Position numbers and translations under genes: made by a program. Shown here in pieces: positions 62,079 through 64,000 of a stretch of 64,000 bases of DNA. Positions within the stretch are counted from its first letter, which is position 1; every line of letters begins with the position of its first letter. The stretch is from CAIWHR01 sp963713275 (lineage in GTDB: Bacteria > Pseudomonadota > Gammaproteobacteria > Burkholderiales > Casimicrobiaceae): positions 53,753 through 117,752 of the forward strand of contig CAVQLG010000024.1 in assembly GCA_963713275.1 (NCBI GenBank), in the 5' to 3' direction. The notes below the pieces were generated by a model. That model worked only from the letters and a program-made list of their open reading frames with translations, had not been told where the DNA came from and searched no databases.

Positions 62079-63914
62079 ATGTTCATCCGCCAAACCCGCA
62101 CCCGCAACGCCGCCACCGGCGAGGGCTACTTCACCTATCGCCTGGTGCGCGGCGAACGCACTGGCGGCAAGGTGCGCCAGATCACCGTCCTGAATCTCGG
62201 CCGGCACTTCCCCGTCAAGCAGGAGGACTGGCCTTTGCTGTGCACGCGGCTGGAACAACTGTTGCACCCGCAGGGCGTCCTCGTCGAGCTCCAGTGCCCC
62301 GAGTCGATCGAACGTACCGCCCAGCGGTGGTACGGGCAACTCGTGGCACGGGCGCCGGTGGTGGACTCCCCGGCGAGTGGCCAGGGCCCGCCGGCAGCGG
62401 GTCCGCTTCCCGACTGGCACGAAGTCGATATCGATTCCCTGCAACAGACCCAGCCCCGGTCGGTGGGCGTTGAGCATGTCGCCTTGCATGCCTTGGCACA
62501 ACTTGGTTTCATCGACAAGCTCACCGCCTTGGGTGTCAACGGGGTGATGCGGGCGGCGATCGTGGGTAATGTCATTGGGCGCATGGCGCAACCGGGCTCC
62601 GAACTCGCCACCTGGAACTGGCTGCAGACGCAGAGTGCGTTGGGGGAATTGCTCGACGTCGACTTCGATAGCTTCTCGCACATGCGCTTGTACCGGGCGT
62701 CGGACCGGTTGCTGCGCCATCGCGCGGCGCTGGAAGAGCACCTGTTCAGTGCGGTGCACACGCTCTTCGCGCTGGAAACGACGGTGACTCTCTATGACCT
62801 GACCAACACCTTTTTCGAAGGTGACGCGGCGGGCAACCCCAAAGCCCAGCGTGGCCGGTCGAAGGAGAAGCGCAGCGATTGCCCGCTGGTCACGTTGGGC
62901 TTGGTGCTCGATGGGAGTGGTTTCGTACGCCGGTCGCGGACCTTTGCGGGCAATGTCAGCGAGGGCAGCACGCTGGCGGAGATGCTGGCCGGGCTCGCGG
63001 CCCCGGCGGGCGCGCTGGTCATCATGGATGCCGGCATCGCCACCGCTGCCAATCTGGCGTGGTTGGTCGCGCAGCGCTACCGTTATTTGGTGGTTCGCCG
63101 TGGGGGCCAGCGGCAATTCGATGCCAGCCAGGCGGTCAGCATCGAGACGGCAAACGGGGAGACGGTGCAGCTGCAGCAGGAGCTCAGTGCCGACGGCAAA
63201 GAGGTCCTCCTCTACTGCCATTCGCAACGGCGGGAGGCGAAGGAAGCCGCCATCATGGCACGCTTCGCGCAGCGGTTCGAGGCTGGCTTGGCCAAGATCG
63301 CTGCTGGCTTGCAGCAACCGCGTGGTGAGAAGCGTCGCGACCGCCTGCTGGCGCGGATTGGCCGCCTGCAGGAGCGAAGCCGGGGCGCCAGTCAGCATTA
63401 CACCTGGCAGCTCATCACCGATGCCACGGGTGAGATCGTCACCGCGCTGACGTGGGAGAAGGCGCCGGTCGCGGGCACGATGGCCACCCATCCCGGCGTC
63501 TATTGCCTGCGCAGCAGCGAGACGACGTGGGACGCCGAGCGGCTGTGGCGCACCTATACCATGTTGACCGATCTCGAAAGCGTGTTTCGCAGCCTGAAGT
63601 CGGAGCTGGGTTTGCGGCCCGTGTATCACTTCAAGGAGGGGCGCGCCGACGGCCACCTGTTCATCACCGTGTTGGCGTATCAGTGCGTGCAGGTGCTGCG
63701 GCGGCAGTTGCGGGCCGCCGGAATCCACGATTCCTGGACCACCCTGCGGCACACGCTGGCGGTGCAACGGCGGGTGACGGCCAGGCTCCGGCGCAAGGAC
63801 GGCCGGACCCTGCACGTACGCAAAAGCACGGTGGCCGAGCCCGCGCTCATGAAGATCTATCGGGCCTTGGCGCTCAATCCGGCGCCGGGCGGCACCCGGA
63901 AACTGCTGCACTGA
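62079..63914 (+). CDS. IS1634-like (IS4-superfamily) transposase
   Basis: The 611-aa product MFIRQTRTRNAATGEGYFTY has the IS1634 start, then TVTLYDLTNTFFEGDAAGNP with the first catalytic aspartate, VIMDAGIATAANLAWLVAQ with the second, and LWRTYTMLTDLESVFRSLKS with the YREK-like glutamate. Length fits the family. It looks complete. The 3' end of the element, after 63914, reaches the window edge with no clear repeat. Confidence 0.82.
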   Translation: MFIRQTRTRNAATGEGYFTYRLVRGERTGGKVRQITVLNLGRHFPVKQEDWPLLCTRLEQLLHPQGVLVELQCPESIERTAQRWYGQLVARAPVVDSPASGQGPPAAGPLPDWHEVDIDSLQQTQPRSVGVEHVALHALAQLGFIDKLTALGVNGVMRAAIVGNVIGRMAQPGSELATWNWLQTQSALGELLDVDFDSFSHMRLYRASDRLLRHRAALEEHLFSAVHTLFALETTVTLYDLTNTFFEGDAAGNPKAQRGRSKEKRSDCPLVTLGLVLDGSGFVRRSRTFAGNVSEGSTLAEMLAGLAAPAGALVIMDAGIATAANLAWLVAQRYRYLVVRRGGQRQFDASQAVSIETANGETVQLQQELSADGKEVLLYCHSQRREAKEAAIMARFAQRFEAGLAKIAAGLQQPRGEKRRDRLLARIGRLQERSRGASQHYTWQLITDATGEIVTALTWEKAPVAGTMATHPGVYCLRSSETTWDAERLWRTYTMLTDLESVFRSLKSELGLRPVYHFKEGRADGHLFITVLAYQCVQVLRRQLRAAGIHDSWTTLRHTLAVQRRVTARLRRKDGRTLHVRKSTVAEPALMKIYRALALNPAPGGTRKLLH

Positions 63915-64000
63915 CCCATCGCCAACGAGCAACCGCGCCGCTCCAAACACCAGTACGCGCTAACCACATGATTATTAATGCCGCCTGGTGGCGCTTGTTA

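Overview
The window looks like a chromosome segment of a GC-rich Gram-negative bacterium, most likely a betaproteobacterium. This is inferred from the complete division and cell wall (dcw) cluster ending in ftsZ-lpxC, a meso-diaminopimelate type MurE, an outer-membrane assembly pair (TamA/TamB), and decayed copies of an exosortase/PEP-CTERM-associated acyltransferase. No rRNA or tRNA gene was seen that would fix the taxon.

Region 1 (1-18830, minus strand) is the core: mraZ-rsmH-ftsL-ftsI-murE-murF-mraY-murD-ftsW-murG-murC-murB-ddl-ftsQ-ftsA-ftsZ, then lpxC (cut by the window edge). Most junctions overlap by a few bases, so the cluster is probably transcribed together from a sigma70-like promoter upstream of mraZ, with four 10-bp MraZ boxes between promoter and gene. 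It makes lipid II from UDP-MurNAc and builds the divisome. Two essential genes, murE and mraY, each carry a single-base frameshift, which most simply reads as sequence error.

Region 2 (18830-26650, plus strand) has an AT-rich spacer with an array of palindromic REP-type repeats, a secreted outer-membrane beta-barrel protein, more REP repeats, and tamA-tamB.

Region 3 (26650-62000) is a very dense accessory island made almost wholly of type II toxin-antitoxin (TA) modules and their wreckage. VapBC, HicAB, ParDE, RelBE, Phd-type, MqsRA, PemK-like, NadS/HigB and HigBA pairs occur, about a dozen apparently intact and at least as many truncated or fused. Between them lies a family of about 17 short elements with the inverted ends GGGGTCAGGTCTTGACATGA, here called the GGTC element. 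It resembles REPINs, and one copy sits directly upstream of a truncated REP-associated tyrosine transposase (RAYT). These elements repeatedly sit at the exact breakpoints of truncated genes. The island also holds four decayed acyltransferase copies, two aspartic-protease paralogues, relics of a helicase, a DUF3987 primase-helicase, a vanadium haloperoxidase and several insertion sequences (IS3, IS4/ISAs1, IS110, IS21).

Region 4 is the set of complete insertion sequences with readable borders: an IS630-family element nested in an IS21-family istA relic (42166-43408), a whole IS21-family element inserted in a vapC relic (46405-49783), a second IS630-family element inserted exactly at an antitoxin stop codon (60563-61845), and an IS1634-like transposase at the right edge (62079-63914).
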